Part shown: positions 1 through 11,500 of the stretch, in pieces | How positions within the stretch are numbered: position 1 is the stretch's first letter | Layout: every line of letters starts with the position of its first letter | NCBI GenBank assembly: GCA_950295325.1 | Contig: OX485805.1 | Coordinates: forward strand, 27,329,501-27,393,500 | DNA from: Polytrichum commune | Lineage: Eukaryota; Streptophyta; Polytrichopsida; Polytrichales; Polytrichaceae | Direction: 5' to 3' | Length of the DNA stretch: 64,000 nucleotides | The notes under the pieces: generated by a model | What the model was told of the DNA's origin: nothing | Databases searched by the model: none | What the model saw: only the letters and a program-made list of their open reading frames with translations | Program-made: the position numbers and the translations under genes

Positions 1-167
1 TCTTGAAGCTTAGCATAATGAATACTCCGAGTAAAAGGGCTCTAGCCCGAGAGTACATCGTTAGTGAAGGCAATGTTAACACTCAAGAACTGAATGTCGG
101 TTTAGAAAATGGAGTTATATTCTAGGGTTTTGACTCTCTTTATAAGTAGGTTCTTGACATCGAGGAT

Positions 168-332
168 TAGCTGCTCTGCCTTGAAGTTCAAGCGGAAGCA
201 GATGAAACATTTGATGACCTTAAGAAATTGTTTGAATCATTTCAGAGCAAGATCCGAGCGGTCGGCCTCAAAGCCAAACGCAAAAAACTTCAAAACTTAC
301 GCCAAATGACGATTCATGACATGTTCAACTAA
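168..332 (+). pseudogene. possible C-terminal remnant of a pogo/Tigger-type transposase
   Basis: Seen: a short frame rich in acidic and basic residues reads EADETFDDLKKLFESF, then a Lys/Arg-rich stretch, and ends LRQMTIHDMFN followed by TAA at 330-332. Stops occur just upstream in the same frame. Known: pogo/Tigger DDE transposases often end with a short Q-T/S-hydrophobic-D-F-F tail resembling a PCNA-interaction box. Inference: this is the tail of such an element, with the catalytic part outside the window or lost. The match is short and could be chance. Confidence 0.2.
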
Positions 333-3300
333 GAAATCTTAAACCCTACATTTTTTGCCAAAAAATGCGTACTTAAACGGGTGCGTACTTAAGCGGGAGG
401 TTACTGAATTGTACCTCTATCCTAACGAAGTAATGGGAATACTAATCTTAACATAACATATTATTAGGCCCGAGAAACCTAGGAGACCTACCAAGTAATG
501 TTATAGAGGGGTTGATCACCTACATGTGTTTGTCTAATCAATTATTATTTGATCATTGCCATCACTTCACGGTTTCACAAGAAGGCAACATGTCTATTTC
601 CTACAAGTTTTGTCTTACCAATCGAAGAATAATGTTGACTTAGATGTTGCCACCGATGTGAATTATGGGATTGCTTACTCTTTTTTCAAGTGGGGTTTTT
701 CTCTCATATCAATTGAAATACGAGCTATACCATCACTTCATGGTTTTTCACAAGAAGGTGGTATGTCTATCTCTTACTCTAAAATTTCATGGAGTGGAGC
801 TCCTCATAATCATTTTATGCGTACAACTATGAGATTAGTATTCTCACATCACCGGCATTGTTGGATCAACAATGAATGTTCATATGCAACAAAATACAAA
901 ATAATATTGTTATTACATTCCTCTAGTTGTCGAAGTTCTCATGTAACTTTTGCAAATGAAGTATTGCTTTCTTTACATTTTGATGTCAAGTGCATACAAG
1001 CTCGATGTCTCATGGACCAACATAGGGCTTGAAAGTTGTAATAGACACCTAAAAGGGTTGGATAAAATGTAGCATTCTATGGCTTATGATTTATTCATCT
1101 CAACCTCATCCCACCATATTGACTCCGGGTTTTTGAAGTTAATTATGATGCAAAAGCAACTTCAAAACAAAACAAAACTCTTGTAATATGATTCAGCTTG
1201 CATGCAACCTACCTTTGTTTGACATACCGCACAACTATCAATCTTTGATATGTGAGCACAATCCTCAAGTATATCACATGTAATTTACACAAACTTTGTG
1301 AAGCTATAGCCCCAACATAGATAGCATATGGAAAAGTACAAGGAGAGATCAATTCTAGCGGTCATAAACACACTAGACTTTACATGACCACCCATGCATT
1401 CAAACCTGGGTGGACATAGCAACAAGAATTGATCACTAAGAACTGTAACAAGAATCATGTGACATGATGAAAACAACCAAACTACCCCAACTTAAACAAT
1501 CCCCTCTTATAAGCTATGCTCCATAAGCTATACCCCCCTACTTAAATGTAGGTAGTTTACCCCCAAGGAGACCATATATGCCAAGCATATAACTTCTTGT
1601 CTACACAAATGAGTTTTTCTTTATGCAAGTGTTGAGCATTATTATTATTAAAATTAAAATTTATAGCCTATGGAAGAACATTTGTGTGTACACCAATGCC
1701 CACAATTGAATTCTCGATTTATAGTCCTTTAGTAGGTCTCATGTGGAAACTTTTCATTATTTTGCGGATCATCGACATCTAACTCGTGTCTTATGATAGC
1801 TCCAAAACCATCACCAAATATATGCGTTGCAACATGAGCTTGTTATTTGGAGATATGAAGTGTTCTTCTATGTTACCTAGAGATTTTTACACCTGCAATG
1901 GATGGAGGTCATCCTCAATGCTAAATTGTTTGTTGTGTTGTTTAGAAAAAGGTAGCCCATGATCACCGGAATCTAGAGTATCAAGTTGATTACCTATCCA
2001 TGTTTGCACCTTTGGTTAGTGCCTCTGCGAGGCACATGCCCAAACTAAGAAACGATTTTCAACTTGGAGATAGTTTGTAACATTGCATCTTAATCAGTGT
2101 TGTCTATCACAACAATCTTTGAACGTGGATCAATCCATTGGATAAAGACTTAGGATGCATTTACACTAGAGTCCAAGATCAAAGAAAAAATGGGCAATTC
2201 ATGTACAAGGGGGGGGGGCAACATTGACGGTATTTTAGAAACGACTTGTGATAAAAAAAAATAGGGTATTTAATATTCATTTGAGGTAAAATTTTGAAGA
2301 ATTCTATATAAGATATAAGGGGGGGGGGGTGAATGTTGGAAACCTCTTATAAAACATACCATGCAATTTACATGTGTATTTTTATTATATTTTTATTAAA
2401 AAATGCCTTGAATAAGGGTATCCTAAGTTAAATACTATGTAGGTTCAAGCGGGATGGATGAAAATTACTTTTATCTAGTCTATTTTTGTGAACATTAAGA
2501 GTGTATTTATGGTGAATTATGGTTTGAGGGTTTTGGATGAGCCAAGGGGGTCGGCTGTTTTGACAATGGGTCTTCTCTTCCATGGAGCCTAAGCTCATCT
2601 TCTCTTGTAGTTGTTGGCGTGCTTGGTTTGCCATTCATTACAATCTTGTTGGTGTAATTAATTTCTATTGTGTTTTCTTCTTGCCATGCCACAACAATGC
2701 AATCCCATTATTAAAATGCCAATTCACAATGCACCCCCCTTGGCTAAAAATTAAAGGTTATTTGAGAAAAATAGGGTATTTAATATTGAATGCATTCTAG
2801 ATTTCTAATTACCAATTGGGTAGTCAAAATTTAAGCCCAATAGTTTTCTTCTACTTTAAAGACTCCTAATATTTTAATTCCCAAAGATAATACCCCCCTT
2901 GAAAATAAGTGGTTATTGCATGTGTCTCCAAAAATTTATTATGAGTGCCCCCCCCCATGGGGGGCAATTCTATTGATCAAGAGCAAAAGACAAGACCCAA
3001 GCGACTTACACTAAAGTCAAGGTCCAAGGTATAAGAAATATATTGTTGCTAATGTTGCATAATTTTCAAGCTAAATGTCAGCCATTCCCGCTTAAAAAAC
3101 TCCTTTCATTTTGAGAAATATATCTTGAAGTTTGGGTTGAATCTTGAGTATGAAAGTAAGCTCCAAAGCAATGCTGGTAAGGTATTGCCTTCAAGTCATA
3201 CTAATAGGGTCAAGGTTATGGATATACAAGAACCAATACCATACGCAATGACATGGGTAGATCATTTTCAAAAATTGATTCAATCATGGTACGTGTAGCA

Positions 3301-4130
3301 ATAATCGGCAGTTTGACAAAGTATGTATAACATTCCTGATATTGGTGCCAATTCATGAATGTTTTGACATGAGATATGCTCACATGCATTGAAAGTAAAA
3401 TTCATCTAACACAAATATTAAATCATCATCAATAAAACATAGTTAAGTTATGTAGGACCCGTTGTAAGAGAGTCAAAGCTTTGTTTCCAAACTACATGAT
3501 CCGCAAGCCGATCGACATGTGTTTAGCCAAGCCAACAACAAATCACATACCCTTTTCCGAAACCCACATAACTCGGTGATATGAAACCACACCGCAAATA
3601 ATGGTACGAGAAATCCATCTCGATTGTGAGGACAAAGTGGTAGGACTTTGGAAGCTTTATGGACTCTTAAATACCCACCCACTAGGGTTTATGACATGAA
3701 TTTACCTAATGCCTTGCCCGCAAGTAGAGTCGCCTAAACTTGGACAATTACCAAGTGACATATCCGCATGGCACCTATATTAGAATGCCACATAGGTCCA
3801 AAGGGATCTTTGGGCTCCAAGTTCCTTGGACCCGGAGCCTAATGTAAACCAACCCATTACAAGCGTGGCACCTTGATGACTGCCTAGTTATTATCCAGCA
3901 AACGCGAAATAATGTAATCCACGTGGCACGTGCCACGTGTCAACCGGTAATTGGAACATTGGCTGATCCCGGGCTGGCTCCTCGCACCTTGGCTTGAGGC
4001 GCTCGTTGCAGAGTCGGAGTACTACATAGTCTCGTCCCACCTTCCGCGGTAGCCTCGGAGGCCTCCTCCGCATTCCTACTTCTCCGCAATCTTCAACACT
4101 TGCACGATGCTATCACATGAAATGAACTTC
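333..4130. other. intergenic, AT-rich, repeat-bearing
   Basis: No frame here shows coding character. The stretch holds short poly-G runs near 2210 and 2320, a diverged direct repeat at 557-777, and many short spurious ORFs. GC content rises from about 3.9 kb toward the start of the Agenet gene, as expected near a promoter. Confidence 0.5.
557..777. repeat. diverged direct repeat, period about 172 bp
   Basis: The phrase CCATCACTTCA(C/T)GGTTT followed by CACAAGAAGG and TATGTCTAT occurs at about 557-603 and again at about 729-777. The copies differ at several positions. No gene is associated. Confidence 0.6.
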
Positions 4131-4213
4131 CTGTAATGGGCACAAACAGGTTGCCGCTGGTGAAACATTTGCCTCCTCGTGCCCACGCGCTCATTTCGTC
4201 TGAAAACGAGCCT

Positions 4214-4241
4214 CTAGGGTTTCGTATTACTCAAACCCTAG
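4214..4241. promoter_or_regulatory. inverted pair of telo-boxes
   Basis: CTAGGGTTT at 4214-4222 faces AAACCCTAG at 4233-4241, about 1.3 kb before the coding start of the Agenet gene. AAACCCTA motifs are common near transcription starts of plant housekeeping genes and bind TRB/AC-type factors. The local GC-rich sequence with pyrimidine runs fits a 5' UTR or core promoter. Whether it drives the downstream gene is inferred from position only. Confidence 0.45.
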
Positions 4242-4353
4242 TTTTCGGTTTCGAAGGCTCCGTTGACGCGTTTCAAGCCTGGGAGACACTTGGAATGGGT
4301 TGCCGTATCGGAACGTAACTCGATGAAGTGAGCATGACATTTTTTTCCCGATG

Positions 4354-4960
4354 TTTTTGCAATCAGGTGAAGAGTATTGTGAAATTGGTGTCACGGGTCA
4401 TGGTATATTGGTCGACATGGCTGACGATGGTAGCGAGGGTTCGGGATTATGTTATCAAATGTGTACAAGGGCCTTGTCAAGAGGCACTTATTCTGTTTTG
4501 GAGCTCAATGACCTTCACTTTAGTAAGCAGGGGTGTTTTTTTTTTTGATAGCTTCCTGCAAGCTTTGCTTTCCCTATGTGCGTACAGACGGGTTCTTGTT
4601 ACACAGCATGTGGTTCATGGGTGAGGTTGCTTATACCTCCATTGAGGGTTTGCATAATCTTCTGATATTTTTGCAATCAGGTGAAGAGTTTCGTGAAATT
4701 GGTGTCTTGGGGAATGGTAGTCGATATGGCTGATGATGGTAGGGAGGGTTTGGGTTCTTGTTATCAAATATGTATAAGGACCTTGTTAATGGGCACTAAT
4801 TAGTTTTGGAGCTCAATGGTCTTCATATCAATAAGCAGGGGTGTTTTTTATTGCTTTCTGCAAGTTTAGCTTTTCTTATGTGCATTTAGGTGAGTTTTTG
4901 TTACAGCTATGCGGTGGTTCAAGGGGGAGATGCTTATACCTGCATTGAGGGTGGAACTTT
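4354..4960 (+). repeat. tandem duplication, period 314 bp, in the 5' leader of the Agenet gene
   Basis: TTTTTGCAATCAGGTGAAG begins at 4354 and again at 4668, and similarity continues through the phrases GAAATTGGTGTC, TTTTGGAGCTCAATG and AAGCAGGGGTG. The copies are imperfect and carry different frame breaks, so neither is clearly coding. Each copy holds CAG and GGTGAG-like dinucleotide contexts, so the duplication may have created alternative 5' UTR splice sites. Confidence 0.75.
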
Positions 4961-5578
4961 GTTTGCTTTAGCTTTGAAAGTGCACATTCTGGTTCCGTTG
5001 CATGCTGACAGTATGTACGGTACAGCTGGGAATGCTGTCTTAAGAGTTTTTTTAGAACTCTTAGCGTGGGTGAATAACTTGTAAGTTTAAAGGGCAGTAA
5101 CTGGCATTGCTTCCGACAGGAGTTTTTGTTTATAACGAGAAACGGTGGTGATCTTAGGAGGGCGAATGTGGTTGTGCGTGAGTTCTGTTGGGTGGATTTT
5201 ACTCTGAAGTATAATGAAGCAGGCTTGGAGCGCGATGACTTAGTTTATTAATGTGGATGTGCTAGCAGGTCGTATTTCAGCAGCGCAGGGTATCAACAGG
5301 TTTATATGAGCTCTGGACTTGGGTTGCTTAATGGTGGTGAAATGCCCTTGTAATTGCCAAAGAGGAGGGTAAAGTGGGCATCTTATATGTATATGACACG
5401 GGCACCATTTTACTTTATGTCAGCTGGGGCACTGTCCCCCATCCTCTCAGTCTGTTGGACTCTCAGGGGACAGTAGAATTCGAGAGACAAGTGTGGTCAT
5501 GCCGAATTTCGACTAGCTATTGGGGTAAGTTGACGAGGTGCCTCGTGTGAAAGTGGTAGGTTTTGTGAAGGAAGTTTA

Positions 5579-8500
5579 ATGGATTCCTCACGCTCATCAT
5601 CTGACGTGGAGATGAGTAATGACGAGATGGACACCCAGGACGAAGGGGACAGGAGGGACGGCGATGAAGAGATGACGGAAGAAATGACAGACCGGCAGCC
5701 TGATTTCTCTGCTCAAGAAATTGATGTGGAAGTTGAAGAAGTCACAGTAACCGAAGTTGAAGAAGTTACAGAAACGCTGGAAATTGCCATGGTAGAGGAG
5801 AATACAAATGATCAAGAGGATGTTGACTTTCCAGATCCAGGCAGCATTGCAGGTCATAGTTATGCAGAAGGAAAGGAGTTGGAGGCTCTTAAAGAAGAGC
5901 CAGGGTCAGATACCCAACTTATTCCAGAAATAGGTCCAAGCTTGCAGGCAGCGAAAGTAGACATGGACGCATTGAATCCAGCAGGTGCTGATGATGTCAG
6001 TGGTCATATGAATAGAACAGTTGGACGGCAAAGGTCCAAGTTGGCCCGAGGAAGGGATCTGGGGACTACGATTGAGCGGGATGTAACTGAAGTCGTAGCT
6101 GATCTGGAAGTATCGGAAGATGCTGTAGAGGGCGGTGCTTATGTACAGGGATGTAATTCTGGTGACAACGAGGGTGTAGCTCTGAATGGTCACAATGAAA
6201 AGGTTATTGAGGAGAATAGCGATCACTTTCCAACTACACCTGGAAACGAACAAGCCACAAATGACAGGGGGACGGGTGGACACCGTCATTCTGTACCACC
6301 GACTAGGAATGGGGATGCAAACCTAGAGGAAAGCCATTTACATGGAGGTAGAGAAACATCTTTTGGCGTTCAGGGTCATGAAGCAAGTGCATCACATTGC
6401 AATTCTGGGTTGAAAGAGAATACCTCAAGTGGGGATGGACTGGAGCCTAACAGGGAAGGAAGTAGTCCAGATGGCAATGAACACATTGCACCACTTGACT
6501 CTGCACAGATCCCCCCAACTGGTGCCCAGGCGGATCTTGGGTCAGCGTCCACCTCTGTATCTTTATTCACTGATGCAATGCAAGCTCAATTGCGAGCTCA
6601 GATTTATGTGTTGTCAGCCTTGCGGTAAGGGTGCCCGACTAGTTCTCTCATTTTCAGGTTGTGTGTTATAACTTCCAAACTAAAAGATTAAAATTTTGTC
6701 ATCTCTTTCACAAATCTTACAGTTGAATTTCTTATTATCCTTGTAAAGCAGTTGAGTATGTTAGATTGACCGTGATCTTATCTTATCTTGTGAGCATGCA
6801 TTGCAACTAGGAATATCTGATGCTCACTGCAGTCAATATATCACATGTTCAGTAAGTACACTATCCATTAGTACTGATTTATCTGTTGTACCATTGCAGT
6901 AAGGGTAAAAAACCAAGCAAGGGCATTGTGGCGACTGCTTGTCCAAAGAATGTTGAAGGTACACTTCAATACATGCAATTTTGCATTTGTTTCTATTTAG
7001 AGTTCTTGTTGATGCATGCATATGAAGGGAATATGCATGCCGTGGAAAAGTGCATTATCAGTAAGATTCACAGTTTCACACGTGTATCTTGCTTTTCCCG
7101 ATATCATGAGCCGTATTCATGGGCGTTTTGAGCATGTACTTACCTCTGTTGTACACACTAAGAAGCTTGCAAAGAAGTGTTTTGACATCCATGCATTATC
7201 AATAAAGAAAGAAACTCCGAGCACAAATTTGGCCTCACAGATCTAATTATGGAGTGCTGACTTCAGTTGTTTTGTAATTGTTTGTGATGTTCAAGCTTGA
7301 TTGTTGAACTAAGTCTTGATGCAGTGCCACTACTTTATGTCTTCGTTCTGTCTAAACTGGCACAATACCTAGCAGCTGGCAGGTGTGATGTTCATCAGGA
7401 GCTACTCTCTGAATTTCAGCACAGGTCTTTCCATCCGAATTTTCGGACCTCTTTCACTGGGGCACTGAGTCCTCAGGCTTGGCTTTGAGAACTTTGTCCA
7501 AAGTTCTCATCGCAAGACCCCTAGGATGGTATTGCCGCAAGTAATAGAAGGTTTTTGAATACTTCAAAGGAGGCATTGAGTTCTGGCACCTTACAAACTT
7601 GCACTGTCATGTCAGGAAGTGCAGAGCCCCTATTACCTGAAATGGGAAATCTGAAGAATAGTGACACCCAAGCACAACAAAAAGGCACTGGCCCTTCAGG
7701 AGATCTTGGAAGAGCATCTGATGATGCAGTGGCAGTTGAGCCAAACCAGAGTTTGGCACATCAGAACGCCTCTCAGGCTGCTGACAGTCAAATTCAGGAT
7801 GAAACAGATAGGCAGTTGGAATTGGCACAGTCTACAGCGCAAGATGCAATGGCGACTGCTACCTCAGCCCTTGCACAGAGCCATATGGCTTGGGCTCGCA
7901 TCCAATCGCATAATCCTTCAGAAGCAGGAACTACAAGGGAAGCCCAAATAGCTTCTGTAGCTGCCACTGTTGCGGCTGCTGCTTCAGTCGCAAAGGCTGC
8001 TGTTGAGGCAGCCAAAGCTATTGCAGAGATATCCATTGATGCTTTGATGCAAGCTGGAGCTTATGGAGGAACACAGCTTAGGTTAAAGAATGGCCAGGAT
8101 CTATTTCAGGTAGCTTACATCACTTTTGAAACGACGCTTCGCATGGTGTTGGAAGTACGATATAGGAAGATTAACCTTTGAGGCTTATCGCTGGGTGTAG
8201 TAGTGAGAATTTGCATTTATAATGGATGGTGTTTACATGGGTTTGGGTAGGCAACATAGAGAATATTTAGTAACTGGAGCCATGGTAGAGGTGACTTCTT
8301 CATACATTCTTATTGCGTTTCTGACATTCTAATTGCTCATCTTAGCCAAATGCAGAATAAGAATAATTCACGAAAAGTGGTGTGTTGTTAGTATTTTCTA
8401 AAAGGGAAGACAGACGCCTGACACTAACCACATGCAGACTGCAAATGGCAACCAACCTGCTCCACGTGGAAGGCCCAGAAAGAAGCCGGCCTCCAATCAG

Positions 8501-11500
8501 AAAACTGGTATGCTGGATGCTGTTGTACAAGCTGCTGGGATGGCAGCTGAAGCTGCAGCACAGGCAGGGGCAGTCTTGGCCAAAGCAAATCCACTAATGC
8601 AAGCAACTGGAATGGAGGGATTCTGGGCAAAATCAGCTCACGTTGAAGAACCTCATGAAAGGACACAAGGCATTGGATCAAAGAAAGGAAAAGCGTCCAT
8701 TGGTAAGAGAACTGAAGGGACGTTCAAGAGGTTCAAGGGTCAGAGGGGAGCTTCACCTGCTGCAGCATCAACCAAAATCTCCAAGGGTGCAAGTCATAGA
8801 ATGGAGGGTCTTTCTGGAAAAGGCAAACAAACACCAGTTAAAAAGAAGGAAGCAGCTGGAAAGAAGGAAGGATCTGGAAAGAAGCAAGGATCTGGAAAGA
8901 AGGAAGGATCTGGAAAGAAGGAAGGATCTGGAAAGAAGGAAGGATCTGGAAAGAAGGAAGGATCTGGAAAGAAGGAAGGATCTGGAAAGAAGGAAGGATC
9001 TGGAAAGAAGGAAGGATCTGGAAAGAAGGAAGCATCAGGAAAGAAGGAAGCATCAGGAAAGAAGCACGCATCTGGACAGAAGGACACACCTGGAAAGAAG
9101 CAAGTGGGAAGGAAGAGAAAGGTTGCTATCCAGCAGAAGGAAAGTAATGTGTCTTCAGGGAAGCGCAAGAGTGTGGAGGCACGACTAAATGCCAATGAGC
9201 CTCCAGCTTCTACAGACACAAACAACAGATCAGACTCCATGGCATTGGGGTCAGTTGTGGAGGTCCGTATATCTGGTTGAATCTGACACTTGTGAGACTG
9301 CAATGCTTCCAGCTCTTGTTCATAATGATGTATTACTGCATTGAGCATTCCACTTTCTTCTCACAAAATGAGGATTTTATGCAGGTCATGTCTGCAGATG
9401 AAGGTCTGCGAGGTGGCTGGTTTACTGGGAAGGCTTTGAAGGTGACACAGTCAGAAGCTTACGTGATGTATGATGAACTCCTTACAGACGATGGTGGGTT
9501 TGCACTGACTCTCACTCAGATGTACAGAGTTTGGATGATCATGACTAGTAGTGGAAAGTCCTAGTGCTTTTTCTGGTGTTGATCTGCAGGCACAGTACAC
9601 ACTGGATTTCCCATTATCTGGGAATGAACCAAGGTTTTGGCACCTTCCAATTTTCCCAGAATCTTTTGTGTTGTCTTAGGGCCCTTTTACACTAGAGCTC
9701 GAGTTGAGAGCTGGAACTTGCAATTTCTGGGAGTTTGATACTTGGACTTGACAAGCTCAAGTGCAAGAGTCTCATCCAAAGCTCAACTGTTGAGAGCTTG
9801 ATGACAGTTGAGATCTTGACCAATCATCAAGCTCTCAATGGTTTAAGCAAGTGTAAAGTGGCTATGCTCAAAGTGAGATCTTAAGGGGGGAATGATACTA
9901 AACAAAGGAGCATTCATGACAAGCCAAAGAATGCTTGAATGCCCATTGGCTTGGGACCCACAAAATGGAGAGCTTGAACTCATGAAGTAGCATAGGATTT
10001 TGACTGAGAGCTTTGTTGTAGTCATTCCATATGGGTTCCATATGGGTTCCATCAAGGCGCCATCTGAGCATTGTAAGCCTGGTAAAAAGTTCAAGCTCTC
10101 AAGTTGAAAGCTCAAGTGCAATGCGGATTTGAGTGAACAACAGGGCCAATGAGAAGGCTCCTTCCTTTGAGCTCTCAGCCTCTAGGGTAAAGGGGTCCTA
10201 ATCCCATTGGCCCTGCCTGACGCACATTGGATGCAACAGCTTAGCATACAGTGGAAAATTGCATTTACGATTACTTTACCATGATTGGGCAGTTTGGCAT
10301 GTACCCTACTTATCGGTAATACTCAAAAAACACTACAGCTTTTTAGACATTAGATTAGAATGTGATTCTTACATTTATTTCAGACAAAAGTAACCATGTT
10401 TGTCATTAATGGATGGGATCAAGATGATGTGGGCCTTAAAGTGAGAGTTTGTAAACCTAGTGTGCATCAACATTTTTGTATTTCTGTTGCAAGGAGTTGT
10501 TGCTCAATCTTCCTCCTAGTAGAAGCACAACTGCTTTCCTTGTTTGGTGAGAATATTACTTGTAGTTTAAGCTCCAGATTATTATGTTTGGTTCTTTTTG
10601 CAGCTTCTGTGGTCCAGATAATGTGAAGGTAGTTTCTGTCTTGAATTTAGGTAATAGGGCTGTCAGCTCACACATCTATAGATCTTTTATTAGGCTCCCT
10701 GGTGGTTGTACCTAGGTTTACCTTGTTACCTTATTTCCTCTTTGATTGGTCTATTTCAGATTTGTAACTTGCACTAGTCTGTAGAAAGAATCAATTGGTT
10801 TTCCTTAGTCATTACTAATTTGAGTATGCTGTCTGGATGTAGGTGCCTCCAATCTTTGTGAGTGGTTTCCCTATAAGGCACTAGAGAATGGCCCAGGTGC
10901 TAGAAGGCAGGTAAGGCCTGTGCATCCCTACAGCTTGGCTAAAGAAGCTGGTTCCAAAAAACGAAGACGAGTAGCATTGGGTTCTCAAACTTGGAATGAA
11001 GGTGATCGCGTGGATGCCTTTGTCCAGGATGGGTAAGTTTCTCATCTGCATTCTCAGACATATTTAGATAGTGCAGGAATGTGGATTGAAAGTTAGTAGA
11101 GGCCTATTACTCTGCATGGAATCTAGGAAGGTAGAGATGGGATCTTGAATATAAGGGCAGGTCCACTTATTGCAACTCTCCTTAGCTACACCAGATATTT
11201 ATACTGCAGATGAAGGATAATTTATTTGGTTGCATTGATCACCATGAAACTGCACTCGAAGGTCTTCATGTGGTGATTGCAACGTAGCCCGGTATCACAA
11301 GGTTGTGCTTTCTGTTAGCGGTGTAAAGAGTTTTCTTGTTTCACATTATTCAAAGAAGCCTATTTTGTTTTGCCTTACTGAATGATACTATGGTTCACAT
11401 GTTGTATTGACATTTGACACCAGCTGGTGGGAGGGAGTTATAGTGGAGCTAAATGATCTGGATGAAAGCAAAGTCACTGTCTATTTTCCAGGTCAGACAC

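Noticed and set aside
556..1032. 158-codon + strand ORF
   Set aside because: It spans a diverged direct repeat, has no domain, and has no splice or codon pattern like the real exons.
2200..2330. Poly-G runs as G-quadruplex regulatory elements
   Set aside because: Single homopolymer runs in intergenic DNA, also seen at 23.8, 24.9 and 51.9 kb, are better read as slippage tracts.
8794..9348. 184-codon - strand ORF rich in Phe-Phe-Pro-Asp
   Set aside because: It is the reverse reading of the GSGKKE minisatellite in the Agenet exon.
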